Assembly (NCBI RefSeq): GCF_016820445.1
Contig: NZ_JADHDT010000004.1
Location: forward strand, 1 to 64,000
Direction of reading: 5' to 3'
DNA length: 64,000 nucleotides
Source of the DNA: Sphingomonas beigongshangi
GTDB lineage: Bacteria; Pseudomonadota; Alphaproteobacteria; Sphingomonadales; Sphingomonadaceae
Notes under the pieces: generated by a model
Database searches by the model: none
Told to the model about the DNA's origin: nothing
Seen by the model: only the letters and a program-made list of their open reading frames with translations
Program-made: the position numbers and the translations under genes
Part shown: one piece after another, positions 39,164 through 46,992 of the stretch
How the letters are laid out: each line of letters starts with the position of its first letter
Numbering within the stretch: position 1 is the first letter of the stretch

Positions 39164-39315
39164 CCGCCGCCCTCTGCCTCTACGCTGCTGGCATCACCGC
39201 TTTCGTCGTCTGCCACGGCTGGTGGCGCAACCCCACTGATCATCTCACCCGTACGCTGTCCTTCATTAGATCGGCAGCCTCTCACCTGTTCAGCAACAAA
39301 GGAAAGCGGGCATGA
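39160..39315 (+). CDS. Small membrane protein (51 aa), GTG start
   Basis: One membrane segment (LCLYAAGITAFVVCHGWW) then a basic tail. Start GTG and stop both overlap neighbouring genes, including the annealing-protein gene. Function unknown. Confidence 0.5.
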   Translation: MTAALCLYAAGITAFVVCHGWWRNPTDHLTRTLSFIRSAASHLFSNKGKRA

Positions 39316-40067
39316 ACGCGCTGACCAAAATCGAACCGGCAACTGGCTTGGCGCTACTGCGCGCACCATTTCCGCCCAATCAGATCAGTAAGCTGCCAAA
39401 GCCGACGAAGCAGCAGACTGAAGCCGTCAAGAACGACTTCAAGAAGGGTGTTCGCTGCAAAATTTGCGGGACGTGGCATCACCCTGAAGTGATCCACCTG
39501 GATTATGTCGGGCATGCCGCGCTGACTGACCGGCTGCTAGATGCTGATCCCGCATGGTCATGGGAGCCGCTGGCAACGAACGAAGGACTCCCCGCGCTTG
39601 ATCGCAATGGGGGGCTTTGGATCAAGCTGACTGTCTGCGGCATCACTCGCCTAGGCTACGGTTCCGCTGACGGCAAAAGTGGCGGCGATGCGGTCAAAGA
39701 GATTATCGGCGATGCCCTCCGCAATGCCGCCATGCGGTTCGGCGCGGCACTCGACCTTTGGCACAAGGGCGACTTGCACGCTGACGACGAGCCGGCAGCG
39801 GAACAAGATCGACCCACACCGCAACATGATCCTGCGACGCCTGCGTTGATTACCGATGCGCAGCGGCAAGAACTGATGACACTTGCCACAGCCAAGAACA
39901 TTGACGCCCGCACCCTGTGCGAGGTCGGCAAGATCGACGCTGTGAAAAACATGCCCGCCGGGATGTTCGACAAGGCCAAGCAGTGGATCGCCAAGCAGCC
40001 GAAGCGCGAGCTTGCGCCGGCTGGCGGGCAGGCCAGCGACATCATTGACGACGACATCCTCTATTAA
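39312..40067 (+). CDS. Rad52/Rad22-like single-strand annealing protein
   Basis: 251 residues. CKICGTWHH (49-57) is a metal-like motif. The annealing core is LDYVGHAALTDRLLDADPAW, LWIKLTVCGITRLGYGSADG and VKEIIGDALRNAAMRFGAAL, matching Rad52-like recombinases of phages. The C-terminal part has an acidic tail (SDIIDDDILY) reminiscent of SSB-interaction tails. It anneals complementary strands in phage recombination and opens the recombination module. Confidence 0.8.
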   Translation: MNALTKIEPATGLALLRAPFPPNQISKLPKPTKQQTEAVKNDFKKGVRCKICGTWHHPEVIHLDYVGHAALTDRLLDADPAWSWEPLATNEGLPALDRNGGLWIKLTVCGITRLGYGSADGKSGGDAVKEIIGDALRNAAMRFGAALDLWHKGDLHADDEPAAEQDRPTPQHDPATPALITDAQRQELMTLATAKNIDARTLCEVGKIDAVKNMPAGMFDKAKQWIAKQPKRELAPAGGQASDIIDDDILY

Positions 40068-40078
40068 GGAGAACGGAC

Positions 40079-40813
40079 GTGGCAACTGCACGTAAGGCCG
40101 TTATCGGCGACAACAACCCGCCCGAGCCGACTCCTTTGGAGGCGTCGCGCGAGGAACTGAGCAACCTTGAACTGGAAGCTGGCAATTGGTTCGACGGCGC
40201 TGAGGTCGAGAACCAGGCGCAGGCGGACGAGGTTTCCCGGCTGATCGACACCGCTCGCAAGGCAGGCAAGCGGTTCGATGGTTTCCGCAAGGCTGAGAAG
40301 CAGCCGCACATGGATGCCGCGAAGGCTGTGGACACGGCGTGGAAGCCGCTGACCGATGCAGCCGAACGCGTGGCAGAAGTCGGCAAGGCCGCCCTGACGC
40401 CGTACCTGATGGCGCAGGAGAAAGCCAAACGCGAGCGCGAGGCCGAAGAGCGTCGCAAAGCAGATGAGGCGGCTGCGGAGGCCCGACGATTGGCGGCGGA
40501 GGCCGATGGTTCGCTTGCTGCCGCTAAGGCCCGCGACGAGGCTATCGAGGCGGCGAAGGCTGCTGAAGCCAAGGCTGCTGCTGCCGAGCGTGAGAAGGCG
40601 GGCGCAAAGGGGCAGGGCATGGCCCGCACCGTCTCGCTACGCACCACGTGGCGGGGTCAGGTCACCGACCGCCGCACCCTGCTCAACCACATTGCTCGCA
40701 CCAGGCCTGACGACTTGTCGGCTTGGCTCGACCAGTGGGCCGCATCGGCCATCCGCGCGGGTGCACGCGATCTGCCCGGCGTCGAAATCTACGAAGAGAA
40801 GGTAGCTGCATAA
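40079..40813 (+). CDS. Coiled-coil recombination-module protein (244 aa)
   Basis: GTG start behind GGAGAACGG. Residues 50-175 are long charged helices rich in Ala, Glu and Lys (KAKREREAEERRKADEAAAE). The C-terminal part (RTVSLRTTWRGQVTDRRTLL, WLDQWAASAIRAGARDLPGV) is a small conserved domain found in proteins next to phage annealing genes. It may help the annealing protein. Confidence 0.6.
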   Translation: MATARKAVIGDNNPPEPTPLEASREELSNLELEAGNWFDGAEVENQAQADEVSRLIDTARKAGKRFDGFRKAEKQPHMDAAKAVDTAWKPLTDAAERVAEVGKAALTPYLMAQEKAKREREAEERRKADEAAAEARRLAAEADGSLAAAKARDEAIEAAKAAEAKAAAAEREKAGAKGQGMARTVSLRTTWRGQVTDRRTLLNHIARTRPDDLSAWLDQWAASAIRAGARDLPGVEIYEEKVAA

Positions 40814-41064
40814 TGGAACGTCTCGACGCGCTTTGTGTCCGTGAAAGCAACGGCAAAAGCTATTTCACCAAGATCGGCGCCGCCTTCCCGAACAGGGACG
40901 GCAAGGGCTGGTCCATCCTGCTCGACGCGGTGCCCGCTTCGATCGATGGCCAGTACAAGATCATGCTTCGCGAACCGCTGCCGAAGGATGGCGATCGGCA
41001 GCAATCGCAACAGCGTAGCCAGAATAGCGCGCCGGCCGACGAATACGACGATTGGGGTCGGTAA
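40813..41064 (+). CDS. Small beta-rich protein (83 aa)
   Basis: KSYFTKIGAAFPNRDGKGWS, then ILLDAVPASIDGQYKIMLRE. This strand order is common in small phage and plasmid proteins of DUF736-like type. TAATG start. Function unknown. Confidence 0.5.
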   Translation: MERLDALCVRESNGKSYFTKIGAAFPNRDGKGWSILLDAVPASIDGQYKIMLREPLPKDGDRQQSQQRSQNSAPADEYDDWGR

Positions 41065-41450
41065 TGCCGCTTACGCGCCGCACGCCTTTGCAGCCTAAGC
41101 CCATGGCACCTCGCGCCACGCCTGTCCGCAAGGCAGGCAAGCGGCGGGTGGCTCGTGGGGTCAAACCGGATGCCGCCGCCCTCGCCTATTGGGCGACGCT
41201 TGGCGACCTCTGCGAGGCGTGCGGCACCACCGGCACTGTCGTGCATCACATCCTCGCCAACGCACCGGGGAAGGGAAGCCGCCGCGATCACATGCTGGTC
41301 GTGAAGCTCTGCCCCGACTGCCACAACATGAAGGACGGTAGCGTGCATCTACTCGGTTCTGAGGCAGCGTTCCTGCGCGTCCGTGGTGTCGATCTGGTCC
41401 AGATCGCTATCGATCGCCGCGACGAATATCTGATGGGGGAACTGCTGTGA
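41064..41450 (+). CDS. HNH/Ref (DUF968-like) nuclease
   Basis: 128 residues. CEACGTTGTVVHHILANAPG, then VVKLCPDCHNMKDGSVHLL form a Cys-His metal site and an HH active centre as in Ref/DUF968-type nucleases. These cut DNA within RecA-type joints in phage P1. Basic N-terminal tail as in relatives. Sits between annealing and NinB genes. Confidence 0.75.
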   Translation: MPLTRRTPLQPKPMAPRATPVRKAGKRRVARGVKPDAAALAYWATLGDLCEACGTTGTVVHHILANAPGKGSRRDHMLVVKLCPDCHNMKDGSVHLLGSEAAFLRVRGVDLVQIAIDRRDEYLMGELL

Positions 41451-41854
41451 GCCTCAGATATCCGGCCGTGAAGCTTCGCGGCCCTAGCCAGCGCGCCTAC
41501 GCCAAGCAGCTGATTGACCAGGCGCCGGATGGCTATGTCGTAAGGATTGCAGCCGAGACGCGCCGCGATGCGCAGAACCGGAAGCTGTGGCCGATGCTGA
41601 GTGATCTGCAACGCCAAGTGCCGGCGATGGCGACCTATTCCACCGAGGACATTAAGCTCCGCTTCCTGAACGCGCTGGGCAGCGAAATGCGCTTCCTGCC
41701 GGCGCTGGAAGGCGAGGGCATGTTCCCGGTCGGCCTCCGGTCTTCAACCCTTACCGTGCAGCAATTCAGCGCACTGGTCGAACTGATCTACGCGTTCGGA
41801 GCCAAGCATGACGTGCGCTGGTCCGAGCCTCATCCGCTGAAGGAGGTTGCATGA
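41447..41854 (+). CDS. ninB: NinB-like recombination mediator (lambda Orf)
   Basis: 135 residues: GPSQRAYAKQLIDQAPDGYV, RRDAQNRKLWPMLSDLQRQV, then FLNALGSEMRFLPALEGEGM and TVQQFSALVELIYAFGAKHD. These are the landmarks of NinB, which binds single-stranded DNA and helps load the recombinase. GTG start overlapping the HNH gene stop. Confidence 0.85.
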   Translation: MSLRYPAVKLRGPSQRAYAKQLIDQAPDGYVVRIAAETRRDAQNRKLWPMLSDLQRQVPAMATYSTEDIKLRFLNALGSEMRFLPALEGEGMFPVGLRSSTLTVQQFSALVELIYAFGAKHDVRWSEPHPLKEVA

Positions 41855-42054
41855 CCTACCGCGACATTCTGGCGCGCTCTGAACGCCTGCGTCCTGACGG
41901 GACGCCTGTGTGGCCGCTCGGCTTCCGCGACCGCCCGCGAACGATTGAAGCCCGACAGGGTGGAGACGCGCATGCGGCTCCATCGCGCAGCGACGAAAGC
42001 GTGACCCGCAGGGGCGCGGCACCCCTCTATTCCAAGGACCATCCCCATGCATAG
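41851..42054 (+). CDS. Small hypothetical protein (67 aa)
   Basis: MTYRDILARSERLRPDGTPV and a basic-acidic end without predicted structure. Coupled to ninB (ATGA) and overlapping the MazG-like gene. Function unknown. Confidence 0.45.
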   Translation: MTYRDILARSERLRPDGTPVWPLGFRDRPRTIEARQGGDAHAAPSRSDESVTRRGAAPLYSKDHPHA

Positions 42055-43063
42055 CACCAAGGTAGAGCTACTACCGTTCCAAGCGCGCGTGCAGCCTTGG
42101 ATGATGGCATGCTTTGGCGAGATGATCGCGGGCGACCGCGAGGAGCGCAATCACCGCTTTCTGGAAGAGGCGCTCGAACTGGTGCAGTCGCTTGGATGCA
42201 CGTCGAGCGAGGCGCACCAGCTGGTCGATTACGTCTATGGGCGCGATGTTGGCGATCCTCCCCAAGAGGTTGGCGGCGTCATGGTTACGCTTGCGGCTCT
42301 ATGCCTAGCCAACAACCTCGACATGCATGCTAACGGCGAAACCAAGCTGGCCCGCATCTGGACGAAGGTCGAGGCGATCCGTGCCAAGCAGGCCGCAAAG
42401 CCGAAGCATTCGCCGCTGCCCATGCATGTTGCTTCCTCACACGGGGGAGAAGAACTGCGGGAGGCAGCACAGTTCCTGTCGGATCGGCTTGACGACCTGG
42501 AGTGGATAGAAGGCGACCTGGAAGCCACGTTGCGCGACTTCATGGGGCACGTTGATCCTGCGCATGCTCGCCTAAGATCCCTTCTCGCATCACCGCCCCC
42601 GGTCGACAGGGCCGAGGCGATTCCGGCCGGAATGAAGCCGTGGCATGGCGGAGATTGCGCCCCGTCCGATTGGGACGGTGGGCCGGTACTTCTGGGGGAT
42701 GGGCGGCACTATGCCGCCAATGTCATCGCAGGCGAGCGACTGGCTTGGTCGCATCGGGGCGGCGAGTGGGCGCATGGTGACATCGTCGCCTACACCCCCA
42801 AGCCCGCCGCCCAACCGTTAGAGGGGCTGACGAGCGATCAGACCTTCACGCTCGCCGAAGTCAAGAAAATGTGGGCGACCGCTGTCGAGGCGGGCGGCAT
42901 CCTTGCGGGCAAGGGCGACGGCACGCCTGATCGCGCAACGGTCGAACTGTGCATCGACATCTTGCGCGGTAATTTCGGGGCCGGCCGCGGAGGCGAGGCC
43001 CTGCAACAGCGCGATGATGACATCGCCATTCTGCAAAGTCTGCTGACGGAGGACGCACGATGA
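42047..43063 (+). CDS. MazG-like nucleotide pyrophosphohydrolase, extended (338 aa)
   Basis: N-terminal MazG-like domain: RNHRFLEEALELVQSLGCTS with the first Glu pair, then GDPPQEVGGVMVTLAALCLA and a Trp-Lys end (IWTKVEAIRAKQ). This would hydrolyse (d)NTPs or alarmone-like nucleotides. The remaining 200 residues are separate: a helical part, a DUF551-like segment (KPWHGGDCAPSDWDGGPVLL), and a C-terminal helix. This looks like a fusion of phage nucleotide metabolism with other modules. Confidence 0.65.
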   Translation: MHSTKVELLPFQARVQPWMMACFGEMIAGDREERNHRFLEEALELVQSLGCTSSEAHQLVDYVYGRDVGDPPQEVGGVMVTLAALCLANNLDMHANGETKLARIWTKVEAIRAKQAAKPKHSPLPMHVASSHGGEELREAAQFLSDRLDDLEWIEGDLEATLRDFMGHVDPAHARLRSLLASPPPVDRAEAIPAGMKPWHGGDCAPSDWDGGPVLLGDGRHYAANVIAGERLAWSHRGGEWAHGDIVAYTPKPAAQPLEGLTSDQTFTLAEVKKMWATAVEAGGILAGKGDGTPDRATVELCIDILRGNFGAGRGGEALQQRDDDIAILQSLLTEDAR

Positions 43064-43626
43064 CCACGCATCAGGAATGGCCCGAGCGCGCCATCCGCAT
43101 CGCCGAAGAGCTTGAATTCCGCGTCATGACCGAGCGTGACAGCTCGCTGTGGTGCAGCCTGTGCAACGCCGATTGCGGTGCGGACGGGCGTGGCCATGCA
43201 CGGCACTGCGTCCTGTTCAACGACGCTGATGCGGAGGGGCTGACGAAGGGGGAGGGGGTGCCCGCGCGACAGATGCCGTTCGGCCTTGCCCCGAGCGATG
43301 ACGAGCTGCGGACGATGCACGAGGCGAGCAAGCACGACATCATCCCGGTCGGGTCTACGATCCGCGTGCTTATTGGCGAAGTGCTATACCATCGCGCCAA
43401 TGCCGCAGCCGCATGGAAGGAAGCGACCGCCATTGCCGACGATGCCGCGATCAAAGCGGCTGCGCTGGAAAAGGGCCGGCTCGCTTCGGCCCGACTTCAA
43501 ATCACCGAAGAAGGTCGCGCGATCGAACGCGCCAAGGCGGATGTTCATGCGACCGAAGCCGCATCGGCAACGGCAATCGCGCGGGCGATCTATGCACGCG
43601 CTCAACAGAACGGGGTGACGGCATGA
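43060..43626 (+). CDS. Hypothetical early protein with Cys motif (188 aa)
   Basis: SLWCSLCNADCGADGRGHAR with HC later is a possible zinc site in the first 50 residues. The rest is a long Ala-rich helix (AAAAWKEATAIADDAAIKAA). ATGA overlaps on both sides. No family recognised. Confidence 0.5.
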   Translation: MTTHQEWPERAIRIAEELEFRVMTERDSSLWCSLCNADCGADGRGHARHCVLFNDADAEGLTKGEGVPARQMPFGLAPSDDELRTMHEASKHDIIPVGSTIRVLIGEVLYHRANAAAAWKEATAIADDAAIKAAALEKGRLASARLQITEEGRAIERAKADVHATEAASATAIARAIYARAQQNGVTA

Positions 43627-44069
43627 CAAGCCCAACTGACGCCGCACGCGCGGTTTTCGACCAGTGGGACAAGCACCCCGACGCGCCGCAATACTGGCAC
43701 CACCTTCCTAGCTGGGTGCAGGAACTGGCGGCTGCATGCGCGTCCCCGTTAGAGTGGCTGACGAGCGGGGAGGGGGTTAAGTGGCGAGAGCGCTGGTACG
43801 GATCGGAGCCGCAGCGCGGATCGGCCATCGTAGATGAGCGCGGAAACCTCGTCGCCTATCTTGGCGGCGATGAAGCAACGCACACCATCACCACCGCCAT
43901 CGTTGCGGCGCACAACGCTGCCCTCGCCGCCAGCCCGTCCAATCATGCGGGAAGCGTGGGGGAGGCGAAACGCTGCGCAACATGCGGCGACACCAGCCCG
44001 CTCGCTGAATGCGCCGATTGTGGGGCGTACCCCATCGACAGCCGCGCTGCACAGGAGAAGGTGGTATGA
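43623..44069 (+). CDS. Hypothetical early protein with C-terminal zinc ribbon (148 aa)
   Basis: The N-terminal half contains helices and WLTSGEGVKWRERWYGSEPQ; the C-terminus has CATCGDTSPLAECADCG, a two-knuckle CxxC...CxxC ribbon. It stops just inside the methyltransferase start. Role unknown. Confidence 0.5.
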   Translation: MTSPTDAARAVFDQWDKHPDAPQYWHHLPSWVQELAAACASPLEWLTSGEGVKWRERWYGSEPQRGSAIVDERGNLVAYLGGDEATHTITTAIVAAHNAALAASPSNHAGSVGEAKRCATCGDTSPLAECADCGAYPIDSRAAQEKVV

Positions 44070-45097
44070 GCGGGGCATACTACAACGAGATTGATCCAGA
44101 CGCTGCGCACATCATGCGCGCGCTGATCGCAGACGGCGTCCTCGCATCTGGCGAGGTCGACACCCGGCCTATTCAAGAGGTAGCCCCTGATGACCTCCGC
44201 TCGTTCACGCAGTGCCATTTCTTCGCAGGAGGCGGCCTCTGGTCCGTTGCAGCTCGACTGGCTGGATGGCCTGACGACCGGGAACTCTGGACCGGTAGCT
44301 GCCCCTGCCAGCCGTTCTCGATCGCGGGGAAAGGCGGTGGTGCCAAAGACCCTCGGCATCTGTGGCCCGACTTCCTTCGCCTCATCGGTGCCCGCCGGCC
44401 CGCTGTCGTCGTGGGAGAGCAGGTTGCGGGACCGGCTGGCTATGGTTGGCTCGACGGAGTGCGCGCTGATCTGGCGGGAGAAGGCTACGCCAGCCGGGGC
44501 GTCGATATCCCGGCTTGCGCCGTGGACGCCCCCCATATCCGATCGCGCCTCTACTGGTGCGCAGTGGCCGACCCCAAAAGCGTCGAATGCGGGTCCAGAC
44601 TTCGCGAAGATGACGCGATCCGCGACGGGACTCTCGTTGCAGACGGTCATGGCTGCGACGTGGTCTACGCCGCGGGCTTCGGATGGGGAGAAGGGCGGTC
44701 CCAACCAGAGCTTCGGGGCAGGCGGCCAGCCTTTGCCAGCGCAAATGCACCAAGCGGCTACCTGGGTCACACCAACCGTAGCGGAGCGAGTTCGCAACCC
44801 GAAGACGCTGGCCAAGTGCGCCGACTTCCGGAAACGCAACGCGAACCAGAACTCAGTGCCGCTCTACCTCGGCGAGCAGATGGCCGAAACGGAAGCTGGT
44901 GGGCAGACCACGACTGGATCGCCTGCCACGACGGAAAGGCGCGGCGCACCGAACCCGGCGCACGCATGCTGGTTGATGGGCTTCCCGGCCGAGTGGGTCT
45001 CTGGCGCGTGGCGGGCAATGCAATCTCGCCCATCCTCGCGGCGGAGGTCATCGGCGCGCTGATGGACACGCTGCCTGCCGAAAGGCTCGCCGCATGA
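44066..45097 (+). CDS. C5-cytosine DNA methyltransferase
   Basis: 343 residues with AGGAGAAGG before ATG 44066. Motif I QCHFFAGGGLWSVAARLAGW (50-68), motif IV GSCPCQPFS with Cys81, motif VI-like VVVGEQVAGP, motif VIII IRSRLYWCAVAD, a variable target-recognition region, and motifs IX/X VDGLPGRVGLWRVAGNAISP. All key elements are present (ENV is GEQV, as in some phage enzymes), so it may be active. Phage methylases protect DNA from host restriction. A long second frame overlaps it. Confidence 0.88.
   Translation: MSGAYYNEIDPDAAHIMRALIADGVLASGEVDTRPIQEVAPDDLRSFTQCHFFAGGGLWSVAARLAGWPDDRELWTGSCPCQPFSIAGKGGGAKDPRHLWPDFLRLIGARRPAVVVGEQVAGPAGYGWLDGVRADLAGEGYASRGVDIPACAVDAPHIRSRLYWCAVADPKSVECGSRLREDDAIRDGTLVADGHGCDVVYAAGFGWGEGRSQPELRGRRPAFASANAPSGYLGHTNRSGASSQPEDAGQVRRLPETQREPELSAALPRRADGRNGSWWADHDWIACHDGKARRTEPGARMLVDGLPGRVGLWRVAGNAISPILAAEVIGALMDTLPAERLAA
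44190..45062 (+). CDS. Overlapping frame inside the methyltransferase gene (290 aa)
   Basis: A 290-codon frame, +1 relative to the methylase. It has AAGAGG nine bases before ATG 44190. Its sequence looks like a recurrent phage protein type: STPRASDGEKGGPNQS-like repeats, and near the end RRGAPNPAHACWLMGFPAEW followed by a Ser/Arg-rich tail. I recall very similar WLMGFPxEW proteins annotated in many phages beside cytosine methylases. It may be a true overlapping gene or a shadow constrained by methylase motif IX/X, so confidence is modest. Confidence 0.4.
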   Translation: MTSARSRSAISSQEAASGPLQLDWLDGLTTGNSGPVAAPASRSRSRGKAVVPKTLGICGPTSFASSVPAGPLSSWESRLRDRLAMVGSTECALIWREKATPAGASISRLAPWTPPISDRASTGAQWPTPKASNAGPDFAKMTRSATGLSLQTVMAATWSTPRASDGEKGGPNQSFGAGGQPLPAQMHQAATWVTPTVAERVRNPKTLAKCADFRKRNANQNSVPLYLGEQMAETEAGGQTTTGSPATTERRGAPNPAHACWLMGFPAEWVSGAWRAMQSRPSSRRRSSAR

Positions 45098-45300
45098 CCC
45101 TGAACCACGACGTATCCGCTATATGCGATAGCGTTTGCCCCGATGCTGACGATCCTTGCCGGTTTTCGGCTCAACTCCGCTATCAACCAGGTCCCGGCAA
45201 ACAGGGGTTCGTGATAGGGCGTGGGCTGACACCGGATGCGGCCATAGCAGATGCTTGCCGGCTCGTGCGAGAGGCGCTTGCCGAGGGAGGCCAGCAATGA
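45094..45300 (+). CDS. Small hypothetical protein (68 aa)
   Basis: Coupled to the methylase stop (ATGA). ICDSVCPDADDPCRFSAQLR holds three Cys; GRGLTPDAAIADACRLVREA is a helix. No family recognised. Confidence 0.5.
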   Translation: MTLNHDVSAICDSVCPDADDPCRFSAQLRYQPGPGKQGFVIGRGLTPDAAIADACRLVREALAEGGQQ

Positions 45301-45479
45301 TCCGCCCTGACATAGACGGACGCATGGCAATGCGCCTGCGGGAGATAGCCGCGCTTGAGGTCGACACGGTCGAGGTGTCGGACGGCGCACGCATCATCAT
45401 GTCTGGTACAGAGAAAGGCCGCATCATCAATCTCGTAGCCGACCTTCTGGAAGAATACATCATGGAGCGGAAGGCATGA
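45297..45479 (+). CDS. Small hypothetical protein (60 aa)
   Basis: RLREIAALEVDTVEVSDGAR, then IINLVADLLEEYIMERK. Alpha/beta, acidic. Start and stop overlap neighbours by ATGA. Function unknown. Confidence 0.5.
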   Translation: MIRPDIDGRMAMRLREIAALEVDTVEVSDGARIIMSGTEKGRIINLVADLLEEYIMERKA

Positions 45480-45664
45480 CACTCCCCTTCGACATCACTC
45501 CGCCCCAAGGCGATATGCGCGGCTACACTAGGCTAACGGTAGGCGATGGCCGTCAGATCGTCGCACACGATACCGGCCCTGATGCTGAAGCCGCTGTCCT
45601 GGGAAAGTGGGAAGAGGCCATGCTCCTTGCGCGTATCGAGATACAGGAGGGGCGGGATGGGTAG
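45476..45664 (+). CDS. Small hypothetical protein (62 aa)
   Basis: Beta-rich start (MRGYTRLTVGDGRQIVAHDT) and a helical end (VLGKWEEAMLLARIEIQEG). Coupled to neighbours. Function unknown. Confidence 0.45.
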   Translation: MTLPFDITPPQGDMRGYTRLTVGDGRQIVAHDTGPDAEAAVLGKWEEAMLLARIEIQEGRDG

Positions 45665-45845
45665 CGCCGTAAACGTCCGATATCCGCGCAAAGCCGAGAT
45701 CGAGCGCGCGGTACAGGCAGCCAAGGCATGCGGTATAGACGTGGCAGGCTTTGAGATCGCTCCAGGCGGAATCATCAGGATTATGGAGCCGCGGGCAAAT
45801 GCCGTGGTAGCCAATGACTTCGACAGGTGGGCGGACAAGCTCTGA
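45657..45845 (+). CDS. Small protein upstream of integrase, excisionase-like position (62 aa)
   Basis: KAEIERAVQAAKACGIDVAG, then FEIAPGGIIRIMEPRANA and FDRWADKL. Small proteins of this layout (helix, G-ID-x-A, EI-x-P-G-G) typically precede integrases in sphingomonad elements and may serve as excisionase or integrase partner. Its stop overlaps the integrase ATG. Confidence 0.55.
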   Translation: MGSAVNVRYPRKAEIERAVQAAKACGIDVAGFEIAPGGIIRIMEPRANAVVANDFDRWADKL

Positions 45846-46948
45846 TGGCTGTTCAGTATATCCGGGATCGGACGAAGCGGAAGTGGTTCGTCTACGCCTA
45901 CAAGGGCGGCCCCCGGATCATGACGCATGAAGGCCCGCGCAAACCCAATCTAACGGCTGAGGCGTCACGCAAGCTGGCTGAAGCCTTAGCCGCCAAGGAT
46001 GCCCCTGATGCCACGCGCTTCCGGGCGGTAGTGCGCGCGTGGATGGCCTCAGAGGCGTGGAAGGGGCTAGCCCCCGCTACCCGCAAGGTATGGCAGCGCC
46101 ACGTTGATCGCATTGAGGCCAAGTGGGGCGATGTGCCGATCGGCGTCTGGAACGATAGCCGCATGACTGCGAAAGTCGTGAAGTGGCGCGACGAGCTGGC
46201 CTCGACTCCCCGAACGGCGGATATTGGCGTCACGGTGCTGGTTGCGCTGTTGAAGTGGGCGCGCCTTCATGGCCAAGGAATCAGCATCAACGTCGCTGCC
46301 GATATACCCAACCTGTATAAGGGCGCGCAGCGGGAGGAAATCGTCTGGCTGGCCGATGACATCGCACGATTTGAGGCTGCGGCCATTGAGGAAGAGCAGC
46401 CATGGATCGTTGACGGCCTACGCCTGTGCGCCCTCACTGGTCTGCGTCGGCAGGATCTTGTGACGTTAACGTTTGACCACGTTGGTGAAGTCGCGGTGTC
46501 CAAGACCGCGCTCAAGAAGAGCCGCGGCAAGCGACGCAAGGCCAACGTGCCGATGACCGAGGAACTGGCGACGTTCCTAGACGAGATGCGTCAGCGCACG
46601 CGACAAGAGGGCGTAAACACGGTCCTGGTCAATAGCTTCGGTCGCCCTTGGTCAGGCGACGGCTACGGCGGATCGTTCAACCGCATTAGGGACAAAGCTG
46701 GGATCGTTCATGTCGATGAGGATGGCACCGAGCGCAAGAAGCACCTGCATGATGTCCGCGGCACCTTCTGCACCATGCTCATTGCCGATGTCGGGCTGAC
46801 CGATCAGGAGGCATCCGACATCATGGCCTGGTCGAAGGAGCGGGTTGCCCAAATCCGAAAGACATATGTTGACGACGCGAGGGTCGTCGTGGCAATCGGA
46901 GAACGCATTGCAGCGCATGCCCGAGCAAAACGGGAAGCAAAACAATGA
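45845..46948 (+). CDS. int: Tyrosine recombinase (phage integrase)
   Basis: 367 residues. N-terminal arm-binding region (VQYIRDRTKRKWFVYAYKGG), core-binding domain (about 55-160), catalytic domain with LTGLRRQDL (Arg201), a beta-strand Lys region (TALKKSRGKRRK), HLHDVRG (His302, Arg305), MAWS (Trp329 in the His/Trp position) and RKTYVDD (Tyr341). It catalyses integration and excision at the 41-bp tRNA-Gly core, whose copy lies 39 bp downstream. Homologous to the pseudogene at 1368-2055. Confidence 0.93.
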   Translation: MAVQYIRDRTKRKWFVYAYKGGPRIMTHEGPRKPNLTAEASRKLAEALAAKDAPDATRFRAVVRAWMASEAWKGLAPATRKVWQRHVDRIEAKWGDVPIGVWNDSRMTAKVVKWRDELASTPRTADIGVTVLVALLKWARLHGQGISINVAADIPNLYKGAQREEIVWLADDIARFEAAAIEEEQPWIVDGLRLCALTGLRRQDLVTLTFDHVGEVAVSKTALKKSRGKRRKANVPMTEELATFLDEMRQRTRQEGVNTVLVNSFGRPWSGDGYGGSFNRIRDKAGIVHVDEDGTERKKHLHDVRGTFCTMLIADVGLTDQEASDIMAWSKERVAQIRKTYVDDARVVVAIGERIAAHARAKREAKQ

Positions 46949-46973
46949 CGCTGGGATGCTCCGGAAACGGCAG

Positions 46974-46992
46974 AAATCCTAGGGATTGCGGG
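46974..46992. repeat. Left att arm: inverted repeat of 2108-2124
   Basis: AAATCCTAGGGATTGCGGG here and CCCGCATCCCTAGATTT at 2108-2124 are reverse complements apart from two single-base gaps. In the excised circle they would flank the 41-bp core directly. Probable integrase-binding arms or a structural element of attP. Confidence 0.65.

Noticed and set aside
44009-44065. Upstream extension of the methyltransferase
   Set aside because: It overlaps the coupled upstream gene and has no ribosome binding site, while AGGAGAAGG precedes ATG 44066.
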